NCBI GenBank assembly: GCA_015680685.1 | Contig: MNCI01004075.1 | Coordinates: 1 to 64,000 of the forward strand | Source: Gnetum montanum | Taxonomy: Eukaryota; Streptophyta; Gnetopsida; Gnetales; Gnetaceae | Direction: 5' to 3' | Length of the DNA: 64,000 bases | In this document: piece by piece, positions 1 to 12,372 of the stretch | How positions within the stretch are numbered: the stretch's first letter is position 1 | How the letters are laid out: each line of letters begins with the position of its first letter | Translations under genes and position numbers: made by a program | Notes under the pieces: generated by a model | The model's database searches: none | Seen by the model: only the letters and a program-made list of their open reading frames with translations | Told to the model about the DNA's origin: nothing

Positions 1-1330
1 CATATTTAATGTTATTCATTCGACAATTAATTTTGATTAACTAAGAAACTAATTAAAATACACAAGCATGACCCCTTTGAACATACATGTGATACTTGGT
101 AGCTCAAAAACAGTTAGCATTTGACAACCCAAGAGTGTTTACACGAAGTTTAAGATGTGTTCAGGAAGTGGGGATGGTTACTTGTGTTAGGTTAGATTAG
201 ACATGAGTTCTTTCAGCATTTAATTACTCTCATTTTCATTATTGTTTTAGGCGATCAAATTGTAAAGCATAAAATGATAAAAATCTTATGCCTTAGTCAC
301 ACTTAACCATACACTTGCATTTCACAAGTGAGACTAGGAAGACAATGAATAGACAACATGAACTCACCATTTAGCTCTAGTGTACTTGATAATTAAAGTC
401 TTCAGAATTTGATCGGATCTTACATGAATGCCTGTGATTGGTATGGTTGGGGTTGGGGTACCTTGTCGCTCATCATTGGGTATTTTGTTATACGTTTTCA
501 ATTGAATTTCATTCAATTAGTAGGTTACTTGAAGTAAGAACCTTAATCTTTAAACATGATTTAAAATTCATATATTGTGGTGTTTGAGAGCTTCTTGGTT
601 TTGTCTCTATTTGATTTTAGGATGAAATTTATAATTACTTTAAGTTTAATTTTGAAATTACATTTCAGTTCAAGCTAGAGAATTTATTTTTGTTTAAGGT
701 TCAACTTGATCTCCTATATTTATTTAGATTTTAGAATCTATTCAAAAATTGTAACAAAAACATAATTTTAATACTATATGTTAATATTATTATTGTTCTT
801 TTCCTATGTCATTTTTCTTGGTTATAACCCTTGTGTTACATATCTATATAAACACAAAATATTTCTTTATTTAAATTACATAATTCTTTTGTTGTCTTAT
901 TTTTATTAATTTCTAGTTTATAAATAAAGTAGAATTTAGAGTCTTTAGTGCAAATATGTTAATTTTTACTACGTTCTAAAATATTCTTAAGTTTAACTAA
1001 TTGCATTTTAGTATTTATATCTACCATAGTTATGATAGAAAGACTATAATATGGTTCTAGTAATTAGACATGATGAATTTATGCTCTATTATCTAATTTA
1101 GAATATAATAACTATAATTTTGAATACTATGTGTAGTATGAGATAATTCATAGGTTTTCATAACTAAATGGGAGGTATCCTAAAGTGAGTTGTCCAATGT
1201 GTTGGCTTATTATTAAATTTTAAGCATAAATTGATCATGTTTACAAACTATTTTGATTTTAGTAGCTTTGAAATAAGGAAGTTAACCATTGTGGTAAGCT
1301 AAATAGAATGCAAACTTAGTTATTATAATA
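1..1330. other. AT-rich non-coding sequence
   Basis: No open frame of useful length, no recognisable protein motif and no clear repeat. The stretch is AT-rich with scattered A and T runs. I see nothing here that supports a gene. Confidence 0.6.
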
Positions 1331-1480
1331 ATGAGGTATTAGCCTAGTAGTAAGACTCTTGGTTCGAATCTAGTGGGCAATGATGAATTATAAAGTTCTA
1401 ATTGGACTATATATCTTAGGATGTATTTATATTATAATTATTTCCAACACCCTCGACTATATCTTAGGATGCACAATACC
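1331..1480 (+). mobile_element. SINE-like head with pol III promoter boxes
   Basis: Positions 1340-1353 read TAGCCTAGTAGTAAG-like sequence, resembling a tRNA/SINE A box, and 1361-1371 read GGTTCGAATCT, a near-perfect B box. The two boxes are about 10 bases apart, much closer than in a tRNA gene (roughly 30-60), and no cloverleaf can be formed, so an intact tRNA is excluded. Plant tRNA-derived SINEs start with a motif of this kind followed by an AT-rich body. A decayed SINE with a small internal deletion fits best; the 3' end is not defined. Confidence 0.4.
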
Positions 1481-3040
1481 CCTGTGAACTCACTTATTAT
1501 TTATTTTAATATCTATATTTATTATGATTCACTATGGCTATTTACAAAAAATATTTAATAAAACTCAATTTTCACTGTGTGGATCATGTGGAAGACACCA
1601 TAAAAGAAAATTCAATTTAAGTTTAGGATTTTAAAGTCCTGGAGGATTCTAACGGTTGCTATTTGTTTTGGAAATGAAAATGGCCATGGATAGTTTGTCT
1701 CACTTACCCTGACCCATAGATGAAAGTGAGCTATCTAATGAACGGTGAGCGGTGTGACATACCAAAAGAAAAGATGCTTTTATTGAAAAGAGGAAAAAAC
1801 ATCCTTTCGAAGATTGTGGGGCAGACATGATTTATGGTCCTACGGGTTTTCAGAAAGCAACAGTGGAGCAGTGGGAAAAAATCTGAAAAATCTGCATGGA
1901 TCCCATATATTTTATAGCATGCTTTGCCTACGCAACCTGCTAAATGACAACATTCATTGAAATCCATGGTGGCCAAACAAATATGAAATTACCGTAAAAG
2001 GTGTTCAGCTTTTCTTGGGATGGATATTGGGCATGAGGTGTGGCCTCTATATGTGGAATTTTGGCTATGATGACCTAAAGACCCTCATTCCTATATCATC
2101 CATATGTCAATGTCCACTGTTTTTGAAAACATAAGCCAAGTGAAATCAGAACATTCGCTTGGATTATGTTAAAAATGACAGATGCTGTGTAAAACCAAAT
2201 CATGCAATGAAATGGAAACGGAATTTTTTTAACTGAGCAAGTTGGTGGTCCCGCTACTGTGTATGCATGTGTTGACTGCTGAGCAGAGGCAGGAAACCCC
2301 AAGACTGGGGGAATATAATTGCATCTCAATTGGTTTCACACTGCATTGCTCTGGTATGGATAGCCATAAAGCCTCCTCTCACTGCACAAGACAAAGTTGG
2401 CCTGTAACTTCTGCTTTTTGGTGGGGATTAACAATTGCTGCAGGAAAATGATGGGCAGAAATGTTATATTATAACAAAAGTAGGGGTGCTGCCCTTGAAA
2501 CACATCATAGACAAATGGTAGACATGGAATGGGTATGGACTTGTGTCCTGTGGCATTAAATATAACGGGGCCAGAGCCCATCCATCCAACCAAGAAACCA
2601 ACTCTCACACACATACGTACAGCTCTATTGCCCTGGCCTCCTGCAGTGCATTGCTGTACATAGTCCACTCTGATGATGAAACAGATCATATCAGACTAAC
2701 AAAGCAACACAACAGAACAAGCAACTGTGCTTGTGAGTGGACTCTTTATCATCCACTAAAATGTAAAAACCCTAGTCCATATCTGCAAATTTTATGGGCT
2801 ATTGCACAAAAGCATCCACCATGTATTACTCTATTAGTAAGCAGCAGTAAGCACTAAGAATCCAGCATTAGTGTCATCATTGAAGGTTTTTGTAATCAAT
2901 TTGGATGGTAGGGTATGCAGGTTTTCAGACCTTTTTTGATAATGGCATCCGCTAACATTTTGCTGCAGAGAAGTGGCCAGGTGGGTCCAGGGCATTTGGT
3001 GCAGAAATTGGCGATTACTTTGCTGCCAGCATTGTTTTGA
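1481..3040. other. Non-coding sequence, no recognised gene
   Basis: Short open frames occur on both strands but none shows a known motif, and frames overlap on opposite strands as expected by chance. From about 2 kb onward the sequence is less AT-rich and less obviously repeat-like than the surroundings, leading into the candidate low-copy patch that follows. Confidence 0.5.
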
Positions 3041-3044
3041 AATT

Positions 3045-3086
3045 GAAAGAAAAGGAAAAAGAAAAAAGAAAAAAGAAAAAGGGGAA
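3045..3086. repeat. 42-bp pure purine (A/G) tract
   Basis: An uninterrupted run of purines, built from repeated GA, GAAAA and GAAAAAA blocks and ending in GGGGAA. It lies about 65 bases upstream of a TATA-like element. Long purine tracts can adopt triplex structures and also occur near plant promoters; here it may simply be low-complexity sequence. Confidence 0.85.
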
Positions 3087-3149
3087 CCGTCTTCAATGTT
3101 TCCATTATTAACACTAGACTTTACAGCTGCCTACTACGATGGTTTGCAT

Positions 3150-3157
3150 CTATATAG
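3150..3157 (+). promoter_or_regulatory. TATA-like element (CTATATAG)
   Basis: CTATATAG is followed within 30 bases by a pyrimidine-rich stretch of the kind found in plant 5' leaders. A G-box-like CACGTG lies downstream at about 3342. It is a plausible core promoter for the patch that follows, but TATA-like strings are frequent in AT-rich DNA. Confidence 0.3.
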
Positions 3158-4340
3158 TCTCATCACTTTTCGTTCTGATCCTGGTCTCTTCTCAAACTAT
3201 AGGCCTCTACTGGCTGCTTCTTCAAGTTCAAGTGTTCTTTTCTATTTCTCTGGTCTTGGGTTTTCTTCATTGTTTCTTCTCCAGTAGTCTTGCACTGAAG
3301 ATATATCTTCAGGTGGGTTGATAGATGGTGGAGAAGCAGGGCACGTGCGAAGAGATTTTGATCATCAGACTATGAAGATTATTCATAAATCATGATCATG
3401 GATTATTACCGCATGTGCCCTTATTCTCCATCATGGATAACCCACCTCCCTCATTACAGTCTGGAATCTTGTCTTTTTTCCTCCTCGGCATCTCCTGGTC
3501 AAATACCAGTCGGGTAAGTATTGATATAAATCGAATTTTTTCAGTTCTCTTTTTCTTTTATTCTTGCGATGAAATCCTCTCGCTGCTCCTCTTCGTTTAT
3601 ATTTTCATACTTACGCTAGGACTGATTTCTAATTTTTAGTTCCAATATTGTTAATGATATGCACTGAACTGCTCTCCTTAGAGGAACTAAATACTAGCAC
3701 GTCTTCATTCCACTGTTATTTGCTTGTGCTTCTACCGATACTGTCGGCAAGACGTTTGCAGAGAAACGCATCTTCATATTTGAAAGGTTCAGGATCGAAT
3801 TTCTTTTGAAGTGGGAAATCGATCAATGAGATTGCTGCATTTGATGGTTCATGGGAATCCAACTTTTGGAGTTAGGATTTTACAGTAATGGGTGTCAAAT
3901 CATAGGGAGTCTAGTAACAGCTGCATTTGGTGTAACCGAACTGCAACTTTCTGGAAAAGGTCATAAAAAAGGAGGAGAAATAAAGCAAGCAAAAGCGGAA
4001 GAGGTATGCAATATTGGAGTGAATGGAGTCAAAAACTGATGCAAAAGGCAGTGGTGGAAGTGACATGAATGAACAGATGAATTGACTGTCTGTGATGCCC
4101 ACTCACCTACTTTTAATCGCACTTTGTATTTGCAATGTTTTCTTCTTCATATTGGTGGTGCTGGTGGGCTGGTGGTCTCTTATCTGGTGCTGATCTGCAT
4201 CAAAATATGCTCACTTTTAGGATGTTGGGTATTAGTGAAATTATTATCATGGCCCCCTCCCTGTCTGCGTGAAAGCAATGATAGAGAACGTTTTGTCTTT
4301 ATTAAATGCCAGCCCTCTGATCAAACATAAATGTAGACAG
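3158..4340 (+). other. Possible transcribed low-copy locus (unrecognised)
   Basis: This stretch is less decayed than the rest of the window: it keeps several CG dinucleotides and has mixed composition. A strong 5' splice-site match, CGG|GTAAGTA, sits at 3513/3514, after a short open frame beginning near 3415. Another open frame (3139-3321) encodes a very hydrophobic peptide of about 60 residues that resembles translated pyrimidine-rich leader rather than a protein. A small frame at 3326-3376 encodes 16 residues. No domain is recognised. It could be the first exon(s) of a gene, a non-coding RNA locus, or an unknown transposon end. Nothing in the next kilobase confirms a downstream exon. Confidence 0.25.
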
Positions 4341-4544
4341 TAATGTAGCTATGTATAGATATATCATGCTATAGCAAAAGAACATGTTTGACAAATCAAC
4401 TTTCCTGTTTTGTTAAACAATTCAGATGGTGTTACCTGTTTTGTCATGCCTAACAAAGACATTCATGTGCTTGCTTCCAATCAATTGAATGTGGTTGCTA
4501 CCTCCTGCCCTGGTAAATGATGTTTGGTAATGTCCTCCAAAAAT

Positions 4545-4604
4545 CAATGGTGTCCAATCCACACTTTCCAAATTCAGTGGTGTCCAATCCAAAATTTCCT
4601 CTTC
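4545..4604 (+). repeat. 30-bp direct repeat, two copies
   Basis: The phrase TGGTGTCCAATCC with flanking bases occurs twice, 30 bp apart, inside an otherwise unremarkable stretch. It is probably a local slippage duplication. Confidence 0.6.
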
Positions 4605-4799
4605 CAACACGGTTTTAATATGGGCCATTTCTGTGTCGGTTCATCGTTTTGTATGCAAGACCAACACCATGCAATAATACTAGATGTATCTGTACCGATT
4701 ATTTTTAGGATTGATCGTTTAAGCAGCACTTTAAAGATGCAGGACCGTTATTTTACTTTAATCAAACAATCTGAAATATTGCACAACCGGGTTTAACAA

Positions 4800-7700
4800 G
4801 TAGTTAGGACAATCTTTTGCAACGAAGGTTGTTTGGTTACGATTGTGGGAGATGGTAGATGATGTATTTGTCACCAGAGATTGAAAAATGGGATCAGATC
4901 AACAAATTCACAGCCTTTTGGATAGGAAAAATCTAAATAAATCAGTATAAGAATCTAATTAAAATCGTCAATATTAACAAAATAGAGAAGTTATAGGTTA
5001 TATCCACCTATGTTGGTAGCTTCATTTTCCAAATTTTTTCATCTATGAGGTCAGTTAGAGAGAAAAATAACATATAGAAATTTCAATTTTTGGTTAGCAT
5101 CAGAATTAGTAATAAACAATATAGTAAACTTAAAAATTAAATAAAACTATAATACTACTTATTAGATTAAATGTGGGATTGGATTTTGAATAAACTTCAA
5201 TTTTGCATTGCGATATATGGCAGAACTTGCAAGTAATCACATATTTCTCAACCTATGTTTGTCACCATTATTTTATGTTATATCAAATAAGGGTAGCAAA
5301 GGGTGTTGGATAGCTAGATTCTATATATTAGTAAAGATAATAATCTTTTGCTCCTTGATAATGTAGAACTTGCTTTGTTAGAGTTGTTTTTTGGATGTAG
5401 CCAAAGACAAATCAAAGATACAAAGCTATGAAAGAAACAATAAATAGACATAAAGCTTTTAAGGTAGTCCAACAGCTAGATTAACTAGCCTACTCTACCA
5501 TAAAACTCTCCCTAGATTTTAGAGGGTAGACTAATTATATTAACTAAAATAAATTACAGGGCTTCTCTTATAGTCCTAGATTGAGCACAATTACTAAGGT
5601 TGAAGTCATTGAAGTGAGCTTCTATAGCACAGAGGAAGAGGAAAACACTTTGCCCTATCTTAATATAGAGACTCAAAAATTACAAAGTTTTTTAAGAGAA
5701 AGACAACATAGTTTTTACAAAGAAGATAGAGAAAGAAATTGAGAAGAAAAGAAGAACAAAGAAAAGAGAAATTCCAATTTTAGCACCAAGGAGCCAAAAC
5801 TAGCATATTAGAGCTATCCTGGTGATTTTCAATTTAAAGCCATCATACCATGTGATCATTTCTAGAGTCATTTTCCAAGCCCTTGCTAATATGTTGAAGA
5901 AGCATGAGAAGAAATAAGCTATAATCATTATCAATTTGTTAGGAAGAGGTAGAGAAAGAAGAAACTAGAGTTATTACATATTGGTCTCCATTACTGCTTT
6001 CAAAATCTATTGAAGGAAGCATGGAAAGCTTGGCAAAGGAAGAGGTAATTTGTTCCTTTATCTTTGATGTCAATGCTTATTACTTTTTCTTGGAATTGTT
6101 TTGGCTTAGCTTGCACCAAGAACAATGGCTTGTTTGGCTTCATCTAACTACATCTATCTTTTCTCATTAATGTGGCTTAGTTAACATTTGCAATAATATA
6201 AGCTTTAACTTATTTGTATAATCGCCCTTTGTATTATGACCATTTTTGTATTTCCAAGCTTTCTTTCATGATGCTTTTAGGCAATATGGGCTTTTACTGT
6301 ACATTAGCATTTTATTTTCTGGTCTAAAGCTTTTATAGTTTTAGCTTTATGATGAAAGGCTAGGTTAAATAGAACCAATTTACAATCCTCCATGATGAAC
6401 TTTTTGTATATTTGTATTACTTAAAAAATAAATAAGCTTTTTGTGCAAGAACATGTGTGCCTCTCCATTAGCTCTTCTTTTTAAAGCCTCTTTTTCTTGC
6501 TTAGCTGGTGGAACTATATTTTGAAAAGTTTTTAAAACATGTTAAAATGTTATATAGAATTTAATGGCTAATGTGAAAAGGAACTTTCTTTTATTTTTAT
6601 AAATACACAAAGGTTCTAAACTGATTCTATGGGTTAACATGGTACTCAACTCATTTAGAATTGGAAAAAAAAAAGATTTAATAGATTTTTGATTCTCATG
6701 AGCCTTTTTTAGAAAAAAAGAATAAGTTTTCTTATGCATGTAGAAACGTAAAATCATTGATGTGATAGAACCATTTTAGATGAGCTTTGTAGATCAAAAT
6801 GCTTGTTCTAAAGGCTGGTTCTATGAGGTAATATGGCAATGTACTCAGTAGAAGAAAATGACTCTAAAGGCTTTTGAAGAAAATAGTTGAGATTTTTAAC
6901 CAAGTCTACATGTGTGGAAGGAAATTGATGATGTGCCAAAAGTATTATTTTGAGCCTTTGTACAATCAAAAAATGATTCTCCTAATGGTTCTAAAAGCTA
7001 AGCTAGATTAAAAATCCAAACGGGTATGTATTAAAAGGAACTAAGCTAGATTCCACCAATTCTAGCTTGCATAAGAAGACGTTGACGTGGTAGAACTAAA
7101 CAAGAGCACCTTCATAGAATGAAAAAGATGATTCTACAAGCTAGTTCTAAAGCATCATGCTACAATGGGAAAAAAAATTTCTGTGTATACATTGTTGAAT
7201 TCAATCCCACCTATTTTACATTTGCTAAGCTACATTTAATGCGTTAAGCATGCTAAATTAATAATTTGAAAGCATCCATGATGCTAAGCTAGTAGAGCCA
7301 TTGTAAATAATGCCTATTCTAGAAGATTACATGGTAGAGAGAAGCCATTAAAAGAAGAAGTTCTTGTAGAATAAAAGAATGTTTATATTACTGAGCTCTA
7401 TGTGCTAATGTAGCAAGAATACCCTATGCAAACAAAAGATTCAAATGAAAGCTTGAGCCTTTTCAAAATAGAAGCTCTTTTATAAAGCCAAATTTGCAAC
7501 AAAGATCAAAACACCTAACAATCTTTCCCTTTTTGAGATTTGGAGCACTTACTTCATGAGCTAGAATAGTGAGAGTAGAGATGATTACTTAGAGCCAAGG
7601 CATGTAGAGATAGCTTTAAAAATTAACAAAAGGCTTTAAGGTCAAAACAATAATATATGCCAGCTCAAATTATATGAATAGATTATAATAAGAAACTTAT

Positions 7701-9000
7701 TAAGCTTATATTACCAAGCTCTTAATAATTAAGCATCCTGTCAAAAAACTTGATAAATCATAATAATTATATGGCTACTTAAAGATGAGCAAGTTTTCAT
7801 CATCAATATCTCATAACCATCATGATCATTACTTAATTAAATAATTAAAAAAATAATTAGACACTATACACATGTAGGTCACAATTAGTCATGTAGTTAA
7901 AGCACATTGCAACTCAAAATAGCTAAAACAAATGAAAATTACTTGGTCAATCATAAGATAAGCTTAGAAATGTTGTACATGCTTAAAGAAAGAAAAAATT
8001 AATAATGCAAAAAGATCATCTTCACTTTATCTGGAAAAATAATTAACACAAAATTAGATCAGACATTAACAATCACATCACACCTCTTCCCCTTTTGTCA
8101 AAAAAAGAAAGTGAAAAAAGCCTCCCCCTATTAATAAATAGATCAAGTTTAAAAAATAGAGATAAACATAAGTAATAAACAAAGACAAGAAAAAACCAAA
8201 TACATTAAGAGTTGAGAGTAAGAAAACTTAGAGATAAACACAGGAGCTTAATTAAAAATCATGCTAATCCTCTCTATCAATGAACTATTAAGTGAAAAAC
8301 TTAGACATAATAATTAGAAAATAACTAGTCATACTAAGCATAGATAGAAAAACATAAAATTCATTGAATAAAACTAAAAATAAAGAAGAAATTTAGAAAT
8401 CATCATAGCTATGGACATTCAATAGTGCTTTTGGATGAATTAAGAGGATTTTATAGAGAGCTTTGGCAATAACTAAGAAGTATAGATATGAAGAAGAATT
8501 GAGCATTGGTGAACATTCAAGCTAGAAAAGATTGAAAAAGAAGTAAAGAGGAGTGGGAGGCTTAAGATAATTTAATTATGTAAAGAGGATTATAATGCAA
8601 AAATAGCAAGAATGTATGGAGTAAGAGAGATAGAGGTCTTTGACATCCTAAACACTTAAAGAAATATGGAGCAAGATACTAAATTCTTTTACTTCACTAA
8701 TGATCACTTAGAGTTGTTACATCCTCTACACATAGAGCCAAAATCAAGGTCATGCTTTGGTTATGATCCCTATGAGGGAATGTATGAATTCACAAGATAA
8801 GGCTATGAGAATTCAGATGACTTAACATGGGCTCCTAGTTCTTCTACTACATCTTGAATCTGTCATATTTTCCTGTAATATAAGCTTATCTACTTCCCCT
8901 GCAACAAGGTTCATTAGCTCAAATCTATTGGATGCCAAATGCCAAGGATGCTAAATTGAAAAAGTGTGGAGCCTTGACATGGTGCCAAGGTTTTGTTTTT
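4800..9000. other. AT-rich non-coding stretch
   Basis: No coding motif was recognised on either strand. Between about 6.3 and 7.5 kb a loose phrase containing GGTTCTA or GTTCTAAAG and ATGGTA recurs at irregular spacing, suggesting very old repeat-derived DNA. Homopolymer A/T runs are common. Old LTR or transposon sequence decayed beyond recognition is likely. Confidence 0.5.
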
Positions 9001-9030
9001 ATAGAATTATGGCAATGATTTAGGATGCAA

Positions 9031-9166
9031 ATTGGCTGCAAATGGTTAACATGATTGTCTACAAATTGGCTGCCAATAGTTGACATGATTGGCTGAAAAT
9101 TGGCTGCCAAATTATTGATTGATTAGCTAGAAATTGGATCCCAAATTGCTAATAATTAGCTATCAT
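9031..9166 (+). repeat. 34-bp minisatellite, four units
   Basis: Units start at 9031, 9065, 9099 and 9133, exactly 34 bp apart, each opening with ATTGG(C/A)T followed by CCAA- or AATGGTT-type sequence. The last unit is the most diverged. Such short arrays often sit in LTRs and retrotransposon untranslated regions. Confidence 0.85.
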
Positions 9167-9169
9167 GTT

Positions 9170-9740
9170 TAGGTGGGTAGGTGAGATCCACCCCCATGCA
9201 TCCTAGCTATCTGGCCACCTCCACATTGTTTGATCTCCTCTCTCATAGCTAGCTAACCACCTTCCCTCCCTTAGGGGAAGAGTGTCAGTGTTTAGCGATG
9301 ATAGAAGGTTAATGCTGGGGGTAAAGGTCAATCCCTCTAGGCTAGGTTACCTTCCTTTCCACACTAGGGGTAGTTGAGTTCTACCTCTCTTGCACTCCTC
9401 TGTGCTATCTTTTAAGTCTTTTAGCTAGCTTACCCCCCTACAAGGGGTGTGTTAGCGTAGAGAAATGTATACCCCCCATAAAACCCATCGAATTGTAATT
9501 TTTGGCATTCCATAAGGCATTTTTGACTTCCCAAAGCCAAAATATCAACACTAGGTGACCCTTTTCACTTGGGGAATGAGGATTTGGTCACTTATGAAGT
9601 ATTTTTTAGCCCCAAAAATATGAAACATGTGAGATTGTCCCTTTATGGGTTACAACCTTCACATTTACAATAATGGATTGCCTTAGGTTTCATGGGATGG
9701 AATTACAAAGGTTTCAACATGCAAATTTGGTGGTGTTTCT
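9170..9740. other. Unclassified segment ending at an LTR-like terminus
   Basis: The last bases before 9740 (TTTGGTGGTGTTTC) match the right ends of the LTRs ending at 14192 and 56252, so this could be the remnant of an LTR extending leftward. Beyond those bases the similarity to the other LTRs fades, and no left end can be placed. Confidence 0.35.
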
Positions 9741-9840
9741 TTGGTGACTCTTTGTTGATGCCTAGAGGATTAATCAAAGAGGCACTAACAAAGAATAAAA
9801 AACACCACTAGTAGGTCCACCATTGACACCTCCTCTTTAT
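9741..9840 (-). promoter_or_regulatory. LTR/internal junction with weak polypurine tract (old element)
   Basis: The bases after 9740 align with those following the LTR end at 14192: both read TTGG, then CTCTTTGTTGA and CTAGAGGA. On the minus strand this reads as a purine-rich AAAGAG block directly before the LTR start, as expected for the plus-strand priming site of a minus-strand retrotransposon. The tract at 9741 is more mutated than the one at 14193. It marks the 3' end of the element that supplies the integrase remnant at 11.0-12.4 kb. Confidence 0.5.
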
Positions 9841-10690
9841 GCTTGATCAAGTCATGTCAAACCTTGTCGAAGAGTGATTGTGATGATGGGTTTGGCCTAT
9901 GATAGAGAAATGAATATGGTAGTTAGGAATATGGTCATGAAGGATAAGGATGCATTTCAAATGTTGTATCCATGGTTATAGCATGGTATTAACATATTTT
10001 GAAGTGTTGGTTTCTTGGCAAATGCATTTAAGGAAATCACCATTTTGCTTCAAGAGTTCAGTAGCCATTGGGCTTTGAGGCTTCTCTAGCCATTTGGCTC
10101 CCTGGAAGTTTTCTTTTCTTGTTGCTATTTTTTTTTTTTGTAGGGTGAAACCTTCATTGGGTTTTATTTCTAGGGCTAGTTTAACATAGTTTTCTTGTCC
10201 AGTGAGTTACATTGCACTCAACGGACTTGAGAGTGATCCCATCAAATGAGATGTGTTATGCTTTATGGATTTAATGATTTTTCAAAAGAATGAATCATGT
10301 TACATTCAATTGGACTTGAGGATGAAGCATGTTGAGGACATGTTATATTACTATAGTGCATGAATGGCAAACCTAGGCCAACATCGTTGCTTAGGGTAGG
10401 GAATGTTATCATCTATCGATGAGGTTGGGCTCAAGGAGTGGTGTTAGAGGGAGAGCAATGGTACAAGTACTATTAACATAGCAGGATAAGCTAACCAAAT
10501 CTTACACATCAAGGTTATGTGGTGATTTCCTATCATAATGAGTTGCATCCTTGCAATGGCGTTAGGCTTCATCCTACAAACAAAACTTCAAGATGACAAG
10601 GAAACCAAGCAAAGAAAGCATGTTAAATTATTACAATTCATATATAGGCCACATGGAGAATAAAACCAAGCCACCTAGGTCACAAATGTT
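9841..10690. other. Retrotransposon 3' untranslated region (inferred)
   Basis: No coding motif. The stretch lies between a polypurine-like junction and the minisatellite that follows an integrase remnant, the position of the 3' untranslated region in Tat-type elements. Confidence 0.4.
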
Positions 10691-11000
10691 GCTAGTTTAT
10701 GGCCATGGTGGGCCATGGTACCAGTTTAATGCCTTGGCAAGGTATGGTGCTAATGTAAGGTCATAGCAAACCATGATGCTAGTTTAGAGTCTTAGTAGAC
10801 TTTGATGCCAAATTAAGACCATAGTGGGCCGTGATGCTAGTTTAAGGCCTTGGAAAGCCATGGTTTTACCAATTTTAGGTCTCCAAATAGGTCATGTTTG
10901 TTGGTTAAGGCATCAGTATGTCATGTTATTACTAGTTTTAGGCCATGGTAGGCTACGTTGTTGGTTTAAGGCCTTGATAGACAACTATAGAGTAGGATCT
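10691..11000. repeat. 29-30-bp minisatellite downstream of integrase
   Basis: Units start at about 10691, 10721, 10749, 10778, 10807 and 10836 and continue more loosely to 11000. A typical unit reads GCTAGTTTAAGGCC then ATAGTGGGCCATGAT. The same unit family recurs at 15352, 20975, 26310 and 40540, always inside the gypsy elements. Tandem repeats in the 3' regions of Tat-lineage retrotransposons are a known phenomenon. Confidence 0.85.
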
Positions 11001-11018
11001 CTTTTTGATGACCATCAG

Positions 11019-12372
11019 CTACATGTAATATGGATTCAAATAGGAATGATTGATCAAATTTGCCAAATCATTCCCATCTATGTTGGCTACCCTAAATGCT
11101 CCATTACCATAGGCTTTGGTGACTATAAAGAGCCATTTACAATTGGCTAAGGATTTATCTGCATGCTCATGAATGGCTTTGAGGATCAAGTCACATTCTT
11201 TGATCTTATGTTTGGTCAAGTTATGGTGGTGTTGTCATTTCTACCTTTCTTGATACTGTTTTATGTGAGCAAGTTCTTGCATATGTTGGTCCTACATCGA
11301 GTCTAGGGCCATCATCTACAACTCCTTGTTTTTCTCATTATTGATAAGGTCAATCAAGGCTACTCGAAGTCATGGAACCTACAATTCAAGAGGCAAAACA
11401 ACTTTAGAACCATAAGCTAGGCTATAAGAGATTACTTTGGTTACCCTAAAATAGGTCATTTTTTTGGTCCATAGTACATGAACAAGTCACTCATGCCATA
11501 TACGTTTGCTATTATTGAGCATCTTCTTCAACAAATTGATAATGACCTTATTTTTTACTTCTACTTATTCATTGGCTTAAGGATAATAAGGTGATGAGAA
11601 AGAATGATTAATGCCTAGATTGTGATAGAAATATTTTTTTTCATGGCTACTAAATTATGGTCTATAAATATGGTCATGAGAATGTCAAAACATGCTACAA
11701 TGTTATCTAAGATAAATTTGCAAACTTCTTTAGATTTAGTCTTCCTTAAGGGAACTTGATAGAGTATTTGATTGCAATGATGATGAAGCTATGACCTACA
11801 GAATACTTCGGTGTTATAGGTCCAATGATATTCAACCCCCATCGTTGAAATGGCTAGGTGATTTGAGTGGTATCTAAATTTGTTGACAATACATCCATGA
11901 GGTTACTATGTCATTGGCATGTGTCACAACACTTAACCTTTTGCATGCAATCACTTTCCATATGGGGCCACTAGTGACCTAACCACCTAATCTTAGGGGC
12001 CATAGCTCTTGGTCCTATCTATCCTCCATAAACACCCTCATGAACCTCCTCTAGGACTATTCTGGCTTCAATTTTCCCTAAGCACTTTAGTAATATACCA
12101 TCATAGGATCATTGACATAATGTGTTATCACCTATAATGACATACTACTTTGATCTTTTTTGTACAACATCCTTTTGGGCAATAGCTAGGCCTTGCAAAG
12201 AATCATGATGCATAAGATAAAACTTGATATCATCATACCACTCATTCATAGGGGTAGTATGGATAATGGCTACAAAGGTATCTTCAGTTTTTTGCATGGT
12301 GGAAATAGCATAGTCCATGGTTAGGGTGTGAAACTTACTAAACATATTTGGCATCACATTGAGAGGTAATTG
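11019..12372 (-). pseudogene. Old Ty3/gypsy integrase remnant
   Basis: Read on the minus strand from 12372 down, this begins at the end of an RNase H/connection region (WYDDIKFYLMHHD) and continues into integrase. The zinc-binding part keeps HEGVYGG, has lost the following histidine to a stop, and retains CCDTCQ. A core fragment reads RWGLNIIGPI. The C-terminal part at 11219-11019 reads AYGNGAFRVANIDGNDL, typical of the GPF-like end of plant gypsy integrases. Many stops and frameshifts are present. The coding region is cut at 12372, exactly where the LTR begins, so the neighbouring element appears to have inserted here. Non-functional. Confidence 0.75.

Noticed and set aside
1361-1371. tRNA gene suggested by GGTTCGAATCT
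   Set aside because: A and B boxes are too close and no acceptor stem or anticodon arm can be formed.
3139-3321. 60-residue hydrophobic peptide resembling a membrane protein
   Set aside because: Derived from a T/C-rich leader-like sequence; no family resemblance.
5395-5800. Copia-type pol fragment
   Set aside because: Some phrases looked reminiscent of a copia element, but no RT or integrase motif could be confirmed in any frame.
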